A stretch of DNA of 64,000 bases, from NCBI RefSeq assembly GCF_016920785.2, contig NW_024609857.1, positions 75,364,119 to 75,428,118 of the forward strand, in the 5' to 3' direction. Both the position numbers and the translations under genes were made by a program. Positions 1 through 12,500 of the stretch are shown in pieces. The notes beneath the pieces were generated by a model. The model was not told the DNA's origin, ran no database searches, and saw only the letters and a program-made list of their open reading frames with translations. Numbering within the stretch: position 1 is the first letter of the stretch; every line of letters starts with the position of its first letter. Source of the DNA: Ixodes scapularis (lineage: Eukaryota > Arthropoda > Arachnida > Ixodida > Ixodidae).

Positions 1-970
1 TAAACGCATGTTCATAATGTGAACGAAAAATAAAATAGCCCCTTTACAAAGTCCCTTTGTAGAGTCTGCACGTGGAAGCGGGTTGCGTGAGAAGTGAGAC
101 AAACTTTAAATTTTATCAAATAAGCATGTTAATATATGATTCTTTTCTAACGAGAGAAAAAAATCCATTATCCCTCGAACCAAAATTCCACCACGCCAAA
201 AGGACTACCATAAACGTACAAGTTTCACAGGCTCAATATTTCACAAATTTTGGGCCGACTTTCTCCAGGAAAGTCATCCGTAATGAGAGCTGTCCATAAG
301 AATAAATCGAGGTCAAGATCACAAATAATAAACGACGAGCGTGGCCACAAAAGATGCCACTTATTTTGGGACAGTCTTACCTCCTCCTAGATGGTGAGGG
401 AAGTGTGCTAACTTGATTTTTGTGCACAAGAGGTACGCGTGACCTACAAATGCTCCCCAGGTATGCGGAAAAAAAGAAAAGTGACCCACAGGATTGCAAA
501 GCCCTGTCGAAAATAGAACCATTGCTTGGTGCCCATGCCAGGTCCTATCTCATTTTCAGGAGGGGCAACTAACAACAGACGACCGCGATGCTTGGGCTGT
601 ACTCAGTGATCCAAGGGCTTTGTTATCTTTACTTTTTGCTCGTGTTTACGGACTGATAAAAGAAAGCACGTATTTACCCAGTTCGTTACCAGCGGGGCTG
701 TCCATAGTCCGGACTGCAGGTGTCTATATTAATGATGTGGAGCTGTATGGGGACTGATCGGTTCCCGTAAAATTTGTCTACATAGCGGTGTGTCAATGTT
801 AACGAGGTCCATGTCACTGTATATCCACCTAATCAATTTTTTACCATCTTTCAAACGTCGCAAAACAAGAAAAAAATAAGTTCCTCGTAAAAAATTAAGT
901 GGTTTGCAGTAAAGAAAAAAAGAGTGTATCGTGCGCGTCGGCCTTGGAGAGGAGAGGCTGGGAGCACCAC
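1..970. other. CDK8 intron 1 side sequence, no recognised exon
   Basis: AT-rich sequence left of the CDK8 first exon. Because CDK8 reads leftward, this is the beginning of its intron 1. I looked for the next expected kinase block (the ATP-lysine and PSTAIRE-like SMSACRE region) and did not see it in any frame. Short open frames at 72-299 and 494-757 have no recognisable motif. Confidence 0.5.
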
Positions 971-974
971 TTGC

Positions 975-1102
975 CCGTCCTTGCGCCTGGCCTTGTAGAC
1001 GTGCCCGTAGGTGCCCCTGCCCACCTTGCAGCCTTCATACTCAAAGAGGTCCTCCACCTTGGCCCGAACCCCGGCCGTCTTCACCTTGAAGTCGTAGTCC
1101 AT
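975..1102 (-). CDS. CDK8: Cyclin-dependent kinase 8, first coding exon (partial gene)
   Basis: First coding exon of the Mediator kinase CDK8, which with cyclin C, MED12 and MED13 phosphorylates transcription machinery and transcription factors in the nucleus. Reading leftward from ATG at 1102, the exon gives MDYDFKVK, then VEDLFEYEGCKVGRGTYG, then HVYKARRKDG. These are near-identical to the start of animal CDK8/CDK19 and include the glycine-rich ATP loop GRGTYG. The MDYDFKVK start is conserved, which fixes the start codon. Homology stops at about 975. A GC-type donor (GG|GCAAGT, intron from 974) fits well; a GT donor (CAA|GTGGTG, intron from 970) is the alternative. The remaining kinase exons are outside the window. 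The gene is divergent from AMD1, with about 2.4 kb between start codons. Identification as CDK8 is firm; invertebrates normally have one CDK8/19 gene. Confidence 0.92.
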
Positions 1103-1304
1103 CCTGCCACACTCCCCCTCCCCGGACTACCGCCCCAGGGGACCCGCCCTTGCACACTCCGCCTTCGTCATCCTGAGGAAGAAAAGGAAAAGCGCGACAC
1201 GAGCTGAAGGAATAGTCCTAAAAGATTAGTTAAATAACTTTGAAGAAACCCTTTTTTGGTAAGCAAAACACACATCTGCAGTCATGGGTGTACCAACCAG
1301 GGGG

Positions 1305-1486
1305 GCAAGGGGGGGTGCTTGCCCCCCCCCCCCCCCCCCGTTCTCAGAGTGGGGGGGGGTCAAGGCACGTGTTTTGCCCCCCTGAAACAGCCGCCACTGG
1401 GCAGGGCAAACACTGGCCGGTGGCGCCCAAGGGATACCAAGGGCACCGGCCTTGGAAGGGGGAGGGGGGGGGAGCTGGTTTGCCCC

Positions 1487-1519
<33 letters not shown>

Positions 1520-1520
1520 A
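1305..1520. repeat. Low-complexity G/C homopolymer block
   Basis: Several long runs of C or G (for example at 1321-1340 and 1489-1517) separated by short unique sequence. Open frames here, giving poly-Pro and poly-Gly, are artefacts of the runs. Confidence 0.8.
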
Positions 1521-1805
1521 AAAACAAATTGGTATGCCACTGCCTGCAGTTATGAAAACACCGAACGGCCTGGGACTCTGTGCCTTCTCATGGGGCTATA
1601 GGTCTATGTCAGATATTAGATTCTGTGCAGTCCTTGCAAAGAAAAGGGTGCAAGCGTAACTTTGGAATATGCTTTGTTTGCCGGCACCAATAGTCCACAT
1701 GCATGGAAAGCGCTTTCTAAGGTCAGATCCATCTCTAGCCCCTGGTAAAGGATTCTCCAGCGCTGCCTCGTGTTTGTAATTACTGCAAGCTAGCTGTAGG
1801 TTTAA

Positions 1806-1985
1806 AGAACCGTTCACACTCTTGCAACCGAGTACGACCGAGAGACCAGACCGGTTTTTAATCCTCTTACGACCTCTTAGGACCGGATGCGCTGGAGAGG
1901 AGCTGGTCCTAAGACGTCGCAAGAGGCTTAAGAACCAGTCTTGTCTCTCTCGGTCGTACTCGGTTGAAAGAGTGTGAACGGGCCT
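1806..1985. mobile_element. Harbinger-like MITE, complete, TAA target duplication
   Basis: A 180-bp non-autonomous element. Its arms are inverted repeats: a GTTCACACTCTTGCAACC-type start, and an end whose complement reads CGTTCACACTCTTTCAACC. The arms continue through GAGTACGACCGAGAGA on both sides. It is flanked by TAA at 1803-1805 and 1986-1988. The 3-bp TWA duplication and the CCGTTCACAC terminus suit PIF/Harbinger-type transposition. The same termini delimit 38603-43719, and related ones delimit 47769-48417. Confidence 0.8.
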
Positions 1986-3501
1986 TAAGGTGCCAGCCCA
2001 CAGCAGCTATGCTGGTGAAATGGAATATCTTTTAAAAATTCCTTGGAGACCCAGAATTTGTATTGTTTTGTTAGTGCTGTCTGCTGTGTTAGTTCACTCC
2101 CTTCCTTAATGCTCTTAAACAGAACATAGCAAAATAAACAAAACAAATGAATTATATGAATTATCATATATGAATAAATAAATTTGAATTATCATATATC
2201 ATGTAATGGGAACTAATGCACGTATATTACAATGACGGTTTTACACGTCGGTACAACGGTTCGCCTGAGTATGTTTTTGCGGGGAGTTCGGCGCTTGCGA
2301 AGTCCTGGTTGAAACTGGGAGCGATTCGTTCAAAGATTCTCTAGTGCTGCCAAGCATTGGACAAGCGCTGTTAGGGATCTGGGATCGTTCGTGAAATTGA
2401 ACAGCGAGGCTCTGTTCAACGTACTGACAGCTGTTATTTCCCTCAACAGGCTGCGCAGTCCATATTGAACCATGCTAGTTTTAAACTTTGCGTGAAAAAC
2501 CCGACCTTCCCCAAGGACCGCGGATGGATTTGCCGATGCTACGTAGTGCATGCGCTCTTCTCTTTCTTTTTGAAACAGAGAATTATAACTTTGCAACGCG
2601 ACTAATTGTAAACATGAGACCTCTTAATTCTCTCTCCAGTTGTATCACGAGCCGCAAAGCCTGCCCCACACGCATGTCTTTGTCGCGTAAACAAAAACAA
2701 CGAACAAAACTAGCAGCTTTCTGTCTTTGCTCGCTTACCCTCACTTTTCTAACACGCGAACGGCACTGTGCAGAGTGTGGCTAGTAAAGCGGTAAAGAAA
2801 AAAAAAACCTTGACAAGCACGGCTATGGAGACCGCTGGCAGGGCGATCCGAAGAAGCCGACTGCAGTTTCTCCACCTTTAAAAGACTTTCGGTAGAACGA
2901 CAATGCACTGCGTTACCTCTGCAGACGTTGAAGATCTTGCAAAACAGGTCGCAGCGCCAAATCCCGCTTTACTGCAATTAAATCAACTGTGCTTTCAACA
3001 ACCCGGCTTCAACAAGCGCATGATACAATCCACGGAAAGCAGTTTGGAGTTGTAGCAGGTTGTAGGACTGGATAAAAAAAGCGTCGCGCGCGTCATGCTC
3101 TGAAAAGCGTTGCGATAGGTGACGCCACAAGATTGTTTATTTATTAGGTTTACACGTTCAAACTAAATCGAACTAATTTAACCTACAATAATAAATTATT
3201 TAGGATGAATTTACAGTCTTTTCAGATTTTTAGTAGCCATTCCAATGATGTTACTGTGGTTATAGATGACGCTAAATACCAAAGCACTTCTTTTGTTTTA
3301 CTTTTTTGTTTCTTTTTGCGTTTTGCAGGAAGTGACGACACAGTTGACTTTTTTTTTTTCTCCAACTGCAGTCTCCTGCAACATTTATGCTCCCGCATTC
3401 AGCAGAGCGCCGGCATTTGCCCTGCATCGAGGTCTGCCTTGCGAAGTGCTCCGTCGTGCTGCCGCGACCAGTCGCCTGCTGCTTCGTCACGAGGTGCCGG
3501 A

Positions 3502-6500
3502 ATGGATGCGCCGAATAATTACTCCGACTTTTTCGAAGGGACTGAGAAACTACTCGAGGTGTGGTTCAGCCGTCGGGACGGCAAAGAAGAGAACTGCGAC
3601 CTGCGGAAAATTTCCAGGTGAGCGGGCAATGGAGTTTGGGCAGAAAACAAAAATTAAACGAGAAATGGTGCCCGCCGCACCGGCCGTGCCGCTCTTCACC
3701 TGTGCGCGCGAGCTTGCACGCTTTCTGCCGATGCAGCTCCTGTTTGTACGATACTGGCACAACTGACGCGCCCGAACGAGTCGGTGAATTATTTGTTTGC
3801 ACCTGCTGCATTTGGTGGTTAGTAGGCCTATGTAAATGCCCAGCCCGGTCTCGCCCCATGCCGTGGGAAAAAGAATAGAATATGATGCGTTCTTGATGAC
3901 CTCTTCTCACCTGTATCATTTGCTGTAGTCTAAGCGGTAAATATCGTTATGAAATTACGCAAAAAAAAGGGGGGGAGGGGGTGAATACCGCTTTTTCTTT
4001 ATCTGTAAATTATCAACTTGTAATCGCGCGCGGTGGGTGCTGATGATTGGATCATATATCGACGCCTGAATTTGGGGCACACTTCCTCTCTGAATGAACA
4101 AAACAGGAAAACGCTGTAGCGACATATCAAACCTGTTCCATTTTAAAGCTAATGATAGCAGCCGGCCGACAAAATATGAAACGCGAGGATGACTACGTTT
4201 ATTCAACTCTATCATGGCTCAAGAATTCGGCCGGTGGCGTTCGTGCGAAAGCTCCGCAAGGAGATCATTTCAATTTTTTCTATCGACTTGTCCGTTTTGT
4301 TTCGAAGTATTTCGGACCAGCGAAAGCGAACGACACGTGCGTCTTTTCTGCGAACTCCGGCCGTTGCGGTGCCGTGTTCGCCATTTAGCACTCCACCGTT
4401 ATCCCCCAATTGTCCAGGCCGATAAGAGCGCTGATAAATGCTCGCTATTTTCCGAACACTTTCGCCTTTGCCAGAAATCACGCGCCGAATGAGTGTTCCC
4501 TGAGCAATCGAACTGCCGGCTTGCGTTCTCGCAACGCGGGCGCTGCTCGATCGTGCGGCAAAGCGCGACATTGCAGCCAATGAGATGCTAGTTCGATTAT
4601 GACGTCACCACGAAACGGACCTATCGCGGTTCTCCCCGCGATTTTTACATACTTTGCCTGTCTGTTCGGCGAGGAAACAAAAAAGAAGAGCCCGACATCG
4701 AGTTTTGTTCAATTTGCTGTCTGGGTTTAACGCAAAGCGTTGCAGAGTCATCATCTGGACCCAGTTTTTTGGTTGTCTGACGGACGTTTCCTTAATGTTT
4801 ATTTCGTCTCCTGTCTCGGTGCTCCTTCGGGAGGGCCCATGATAATCGTGACTGAGTGCGCCATCGCGGCAACGCCAACTTGCGAGGTTCTTATTCTTTT
4901 TTTTCTACTTTTTTTTTTTTTTTTTAAAAAAAGGGGGGGGGGGGGGGTCGTGCTTGTCCCGAAGTTTGTAGTCTTTTTATTATATGGTACCCACGACGTT
5001 CTAGTCTACGAAAAATTACCTGATGCAGAAAAACCTGCACCGTCATAATAGGAAAGAACCCCCAGACTAACGCAAAAGTACGGCCCAAATGCGAAGTCAA
5101 ACTTTGCGTTTGTGCGCACCACCGGGTTTCCCATGTGCTGCGATTCTTTCTAGAATTCACTGGTTTTCGTTGATGTGAATTTAAACAATGTGTTTAGTTT
5201 TACTAACTAAAATTGTTCAAACAATTTTAGTTTGTGCCTATTAGCCCCCATATAATGACCCCTAGTCGTATAACAAGTGATTATACTGCATTACTGTAGC
5301 CTTAAATGTAAAAAAAAAAAAAACGACATGGAAGGTCTAATATAGGCACCCTATACACATAATATAAATGTAATAACTTATATTTAACATCCTCATTTTT
5401 CCAAGTTTTTATATTCTTATTGTTATTATTCATATTATTAGACTATCCCCTTTCAAGCTGTGAGTTGCCCTAGTGGTGCTATACTTTGTTTCACTTTCAG
5501 TCAATGCTCAGCCGATGCTATGCGAGCAGATAAGACCAATAATTAAAGCAACGTCATGGCTTTCGTCATCTTTGTGTGCCTGTGATGTATTCCATCGGAA
5601 TCGAGTTGCCCTAGTGGTGCTATACTTTGTTTCACTTTCAGTCAATGCTCAGCCGATGCTATGCGAGCAGATAAGACCAATAATTAAAGCAACGTCATGG
5701 CTTTCGTCATCTTTGTGTGCCTGTGATGTATTCCATCGGAATCGAGTTGCCCTAGTGGTGCTATACTTTGTTTCACTTTCAGTCAATGCTCAGCCGATGC
5801 TATGCGAGCAGATAAGACCAATAATTAAAGCAACGTCATGGCTTTCGTCATCTTTGTGTGCCTGTGATGTATTCCATCGGAATCGAGTTGCCCTAGTGGT
5901 GCTATACTTTGTTTCACTTTCAGTCAATGCTTAGCCGATGCTATGCGAGCAGATAAGACCAATAATTAAAGCAACGTCATGGCTTTCGTCATTTTTGTGT
6001 GCCTGCGATGTATTCCTTCGGAATCGAGCGCAGTGCCATCGTGCGCTTCTTTGAATGCGCCGGCCGGCTCTGACTTACCTCCGAGTTGATGGAGCAAAGT
6101 TTCGGTTCCAGGCGTGCTGAGAGACTGCCAAAGTGTGCATGCTCGTCACCTCAAATGTTTTGATGGCTCCCCGCGTAAGCCGAGCGCACTCGCCCAGGTA
6201 CGGGCGCACGAAAGGAAGGATGCCTTCCGCGCGTCGGGGCTTTCTATATTTATAACTCGACGCCCCTAGCGATTCAAGGGCAACCTTGTGGACACGGCGG
6301 AACGGCGCATGAAAGATCAAGGTTTCCGTTGTTTGAAAGGTCGCGCTGCCTGGCCTAAGGTTTAGCCCCATCCATCCTGCTGGGCGCCAGGCTTCACAGC
6401 GTTGGATTGGTTGGATGGTTCGTCGGCAGCTGCTTGTATAGAATTTAGTCGGCTCCAATGGGCGTCTAGCGTATCGGCTGTAGTTTCAGAAATTTGGCCA

Positions 6501-9500
6501 GTGCAGTACCAACAGCTAGCCTGGGGTCTAACGTCTGCCAAGCAGTATAGGGATGGCACCGCGGTACACGACCGCAGGCCGGTACGACGCTCATCCAGAT
6601 CGACCAGCATCGGTGGCGCCGGGCGGTCGTGGTGCACGTCAACTAAACCGAAACTTGCGTGGAAAAGAAGCAAAGCAGCTTCTAAATCCAACAATTTACT
6701 CATCTCCGATTAAATTCTGATTGCTGCCGTTGCTGCGCCCCCTCACAAAGGTCACGTGATGCTGTCTCCGAACCTCCTTGCCGATAGCTCGTAGCGTGGG
6801 GCCCTGCGGACCATCGTGAAGACATGGGCTTTATCGTGAAGCGAGACGAAGCATATGTACCAACAAGCACAACAAGCATTTGTAGTGTTCGTCCGTTTTT
6901 TTTATCCTTCCCCATCTCAAGGTTTACAAGATGTCATATGTACCAGACGATGTCGAGCAGGCGTGACAGCGCCGTCTGCTATCGGGCGCCAAGTTTTGTT
7001 TTCGGCGACGCAATTGTTTTCACTTTATGGGGCGCTTTCGGGAGCAAGGTCGTTGTTTGTTCGTGTTTTGCGCAAAAACAACCTGGCAGACACCACCGCT
7101 GTTGTCGTGGAACCACTGACTCACCCGATCCCGCTCGGTCTCGTCAGTGACGATCTTTATCGGTTGCGCTCAAGGTTCGTGCGATTCACGCGGTCCTGTG
7201 AAACTATAGCGCCATTGGCTTCTCTGCCTGCTAGCCGAACACAAACAAATACTAAGATACAGACGACCGAAAGAGGCGATTGGCTAATCGGTCTCTGTTG
7301 CTACGGCAATCGCCATTTCGGCCCCTTCAAATCTTCGAAAGGGTCTTTTTAATCCATGCAGTCGCACCAAGATCACCATGGAGCATCATCGTATATCCTG
7401 AAGGACTGTGTTATGCAATCAACTTATTAATCATGCCTATCTTAACGAATTTCTCACAATTGTTCCTCTTGCGTATATCAAGAAAGAGGAAAATTATTTT
7501 CAATGTCGTTCAAGTACCGACACCGCACGGGTACGAAGATGCGCATGTTTCGCCGGCGTGTGGATCTTGGTCTACAAGGGCTCCTATACAAGTACCCGTC
7601 ACCAGCGAATTCAGATCGGCTGGCCAAAAATGGAGATGTCAAGGAGAAATTGCTCATTTCATGAGCAAAAATGGCGATCATGCGGGGAGCTTGGCGCTAC
7701 TTTCCCACGATCCAGTTACTTCAGCGACAACGGTTTTCATCATCGAATGTGTGGAATGGGGAGCGAGCAAGTTCGAAGATTCGGCAACACGAAAGCAACC
7801 AATTGGTTAATTTCCAGCGAATTCTCTAAAATGAGCTACATTTGGATAATCGGAACTTTATCCCCCAATTTTCTTGTGTGCGCCACCATTTTGGTGTTAT
7901 CTTGGCGCGGAAGTTTCCTCCGAGTTCAGGTAAAGCTAGCAAAGATGGTTTTAAGCACCAGACGGCTGAAGTCGGCTCAAGTGCTGTTACTGTGAGGCGT
8001 AGCGTTTTATCGACTCTTCGGCGAACGACCCACCTGTTCTTAAGCGTGGAATTTGTCCACGTGGCAAGAAAGAGGACTGACGAAGCCGTATTTCAGATAA
8101 TAGCGTGTGGGAGTTGGATACGAGCAAGGGGGAGGAATCGCTCAACTTCGCTATCGTACGCAGATTGCACGTGGGCTGAGCCGCCCCCTGCCCCGTGTCG
8201 ATAGCATTACTTTTTTTTAATCTAAGCCCCCCCCCCCCCCCCCCCCTTTTTTTCCCCTTGTTCCGACGCCGCTGCTCCCTGGCCGTGTCACTCACTTGCA
8301 CGAACCGCATTAGTGTAGCTTTCACGGGTCTTTTCAAGCACATTCGTAAAACCTAGAAGAAAAAAAAAAAGAAAAAAAAAGTGTATATTGCGCACACTGC
8401 TATTGGAGCAAGAATATCCACACTCGTCAATACCACCGACTTTGAACGGAGATTAACTTCAATGTCAGCAACACAAGATTCTTTTTTTTTTTCTTTTTTC
8501 GTGCTTTAAATATTTTTAAGTATAAAGCAGCTCGCCCGTGCTGCCTAGTCTCACACGAGCGAATCCGGCACTTGTTTTTTGAGCCGGGCGCACTTTTGCC
8601 TTCATCGTTGGCAATTATGGCATATGTTGTCCTTCATTACAAAGGTCTTGTCGGCGGTGCGCTAACAACTCCCCCTTTCCCTCTCAGCTGCGGAAGAATG
8701 GGGGCTGAGTAGTAGCGTAGGAACTGCGTATTAATCCAATAAGCTCTTGTGCGTGGAGGGTGGCATTTCACAGCCACATTGTATATGTGCGGTGCCATCT
8801 CGGATAATGATGCAATGCACCCAAAGGAGAGGCGCATAAAGAAAAGTTCTTTATACAGTCACAATTACTTCGCCACGTGCCACATTGTATATCTGACCAA
8901 AAGCAAATGCTGCTCGTAGAAAAAAGAAATCAGTGTTACTGCATTTTATTGCATATAGATACATATGACGTATTCCTTGCTTCGGCACTTTGGTCATGCA
9001 CTAACGGGCATCGCCTGCGCGGACCCAGCGAATTCCCGCGTGAGTCACACGGGGGAAAAACTTGTTTCCGTAACCCTGAGATTTGAACGAGGAGCACATT
9101 TCTCGTCTTATGCGAATGGGCGATAATGGTGTGGTTTCACCCAACATGAGGAACTAACAAACGGTGCAAAAAAAAAAAAAAAAATAATAATAAATCCGCA
9201 AAACGGCTAGGGCGGGGGTCTTATATTTTTCTCGGCTTCATCCTTGTTGGAAGTACCCCGGCTTGGGTTATACCGAAGCCATGCTTGCCCGTCAACAGTT
9301 GCTTGATTAAACTCCCTTCGCGTGGCGTGATGCCTACTCTCCCCGTCAGGTGTGACGGAAGCATCTACGCTCTTTCCGGTGTATTCCGCGCACTCCACCT
9401 CCGAGGAAGAGCAGCTGCACCGCTTTGCCGCCTTTTTCCTTTTTTTTTTTTTTTTTTTTTTCCCCTAAACGGCATTAGAAATTTTGCGGCGATGTGCCAG

Positions 9501-12500
9501 GATGGGTAGAAATAGTTCTCTTTGTTGATTTTACGTTAGCGGTACGATTATAATTGGCGAGAATAAAACGCGGATCTGTTCTGAATTAATTCAAATGAGT
9601 CAGTATAATGTATAAGGTACAGGTGGTACCGTGGGATCCATGCATACCTTTAACCGCACTGTTCTTTTTTTTTTTGTCTGCTTCTGGATGTTTTGAGCTC
9701 ATAACAAAGTAGAGGAGAGGGCAGTGAGAAATTGCATACCCTTTCTTAGTGGCGTGGAATTGTCACCTGCGAGGTACTGTAAAATAATTGAAGAATAACT
9801 ATTATTCACTTTCTCGATCATTTTTACAGTATGTGTTGCTTGGCAGCGACTTGGATACTGCCCGTGACAACTCAACGAGTGCACTTTCGATGGATTTGAT
9901 CGGTCAAGAAATGAACTGCATGGCGATTGATGTTTTAATTTATAAATCGGTAAATTAATCGATTGTCATTTGCTTCGCTCCAACGTGTTGCGAAAGCACA
10001 TTTACGGGCCTATTCCTCATTTTTGTAACTGAGCTGGTTGTGCTCTTTTCTGTTGTACTAATTATTATTTAAAGTGCCCAAGAACGATTACAATCAGCTT
10101 TTAATTGTGGCACATCCACAATAATACTAAACAAAAAAACAAAGATATAAGTGTACACGACACTCGAAACATTCATACGAATTACTTCAAAACACAAAAC
10201 TAAAGATTAGTTTGCAACTAGCAAATCTCTCAGCATGTGGCGGAACACAGGGGTCGGGCAATCCTGGGGTACAGCGATTGACCCGAGCACTGCGTCCACC
10301 TGTTGGTGTTCTCCCTTGGGACACGTACATGCATTCTTTTGATGTCGCAGGGGGAAGTTGCAATGCTATAGTTGCAAAAATAACTATCGTAAGACGACAA
10401 ATCGGAAGAAGGGCGTAAATCGGAAATCGGATGGTCTTGGGACTCATCAAAGCGATAGTCGATGCCTGGAGAGGAGAGACCAAACGTTCTTGAAAAGCTT
10501 TGGCCAAGGATCACGCGTCTATACCCGATAAGCTTTATTTGTCTCATTCACAAAAATGCCATTCGGATTAGCCTCCCCTCCTCCTGGTGAAATCTGGGGG
10601 AGTAGAGCCCCCCCCCCCCCTCCCCCCCCCCTTGACTCCGGGCCATGATCCTCACCGAGACGCTGTTTACGTGCCATGTAACGAGCTTCTAGCAGCGACA
10701 TGTAAATAAACGTCCACGTTGCCTTTATTGACAAAGTACATGGGAAATTGAATCCCAGCGTGCTTTCGTTAGCTTCAATCTCCAGGTCTGGCGAAAAGAT
10801 AACGCCCCCCCCCCGGGGAAAATGGAAAGTCTACGCCGCTGTTTGCGTTCTGGGAAGTATCGCGATACAAACGTATCGCGATAGTATATTAGAGATATAC
10901 TTTCGAGCATCTATCTCTGTATCGAGATATATTTGAAAAATGTATTTGTATCTCAGTACTGAAATACATTTACAATGTATCGCTTTTATCGCGATGCTTT
11001 GCCAGACTTGGGTCTCTCGTTACATTTGTTGCCGTTTTTCAGATAAATTTAAAAGAAAGATCAGTTTGGTGCAAGTTGCTTATAGGGCGGGTTCATATGA
11101 ACCCGCCCTATAACATGATCCATCTCACTCACCAACATAAAAAAGCTACAGAAAACTTTGGTTTAAAGAAGGTTACTTGCAAGAATAACAAAATCGGCTC
11201 TCACAAAGCCCTCCACTCTTTCTAATTTAGCAGAGCAGCCGCTAAGAGTTGAGTGGAGAACAAGTACGGCCCTGTTGTCCAATTTCCCCACACTGGGCGA
11301 CTCGGAAGCACACTAAAGACGACAGTTTTCGATGCGCCTTCGCGGCAAAACNNNNNNNNNNNNNNNNNNNNNNNNNNNNNNNNNNNNNNNNNNNNNNNNN
11401 NNNNNNNNNNNNNNNNNNNNNNNNNNNNNNNNNNNNNNNNNNNNNNNNNNNCTTCGCGGCAAAACGGGGTTCATTTCGGGCAAACGCCTTTTGTCAAGCA
11501 TGGTGCGCAATCTTTACCGTTCTGTAACTATGTGGATTAGCCGGAGTAGCATGTTTTTTTAGCGGCATTAATGAGAGTTCGATCGAGGTAACGGGTAGTG
11601 CATAAAATGGCACGAAAAGATGAGCACAGGCATAAATTGTCATTTGCATTCGCCACGAACTGTATAACAGAGGTGACATACTCGGCCACAGGCCCAGCAA
11701 CACTTCTTTGATTTCCTGTCTCAATGCTCCGACTCATTGACCACGAACTATACCCTTCCCAAGTAGCACCGTTTGGGGACAAATGTATTTCGATAAGTAT
11801 CTGCAGCTGTATCCCGGAAGACGTTTTTGCCGTTTTTGCTGGAGCATCTCGGCGATATCCCGTTGCGTAAGACACATGTATCTCGGTATCTGTATTTTGG
11901 GCCTCCCTCTCTCCGCAACCCAAGTCATGGATATCCCAGCCACCTCATACCCTCCCGAAAAAAAAAAGAAAAAAAAAATCCTGGCTACGCCACTGGTGCG
12001 AAGGCGCAGAGACGCAGCGCTTCGGCGTGCCAAGAAAGCTTCGAACACGCCGCGAGACCGGCGAAACTTTCTTTCGACGAGCTGACCCGTTTTTCCTGCG
12101 GCACTGAGCTTCCATAAAAATGTCCAAGTGTTCTCAACGGCAAGTCTCACAACTTACACAGGGTTTTAAAGAACTTGTTCGGCGAATGACGACGAACGAG
12201 TAGGAAAGATGTCTTCCGCACGCTGCCGCCAGCCTCCGCAACGCTCCAAAAACGCGATTTTACGAGATGCAAGATGGCCGTTCGATGGCCTCATGCCATG
12301 CCGCATGCACTCGCGCTGCAGCGGCCATGCGGGGATGCGAGATCAGGAAGACCAGTGATGAATCACGTGACATCCGGGCCGAGCGATCGTCGAGTTGCAC
12401 TTATCCTGTTTAGTGACCCGATCTGCGTTCTATGGTTTCTCAGATTGAGGCGGCTTCTTGCGGTGACGGGGCCTTCTTAGCCAACGCCGCCTGGAAAACA

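Larger units (their letters stand above)
1103..3501. other. Divergent intergenic region CDK8/AMD1
   Basis: Region between two divergent start codons, expected to hold both promoters. It contains a low-complexity C/G-run block (about 1305-1520), one complete TAA-flanked MITE (1806-1985) and AT-rich DNA. A pyrimidine tract followed by CTGCAG near 3369 could be a splice acceptor for a 5'UTR exon of AMD1. No TATA box is called. Confidence 0.5.

Noticed and set aside
1226..1659. Poly-Pro/poly-Gly frames on both strands
   Set aside because: Homopolymer runs, no domain.
5473..5934. 153-codon repetitive open frame
   Set aside because: Product of the 141-bp satellite period; no splice or start support.
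11249..11562. Open frames spanning the N run
   Set aside because: Translated through unknown bases at an assembly gap.
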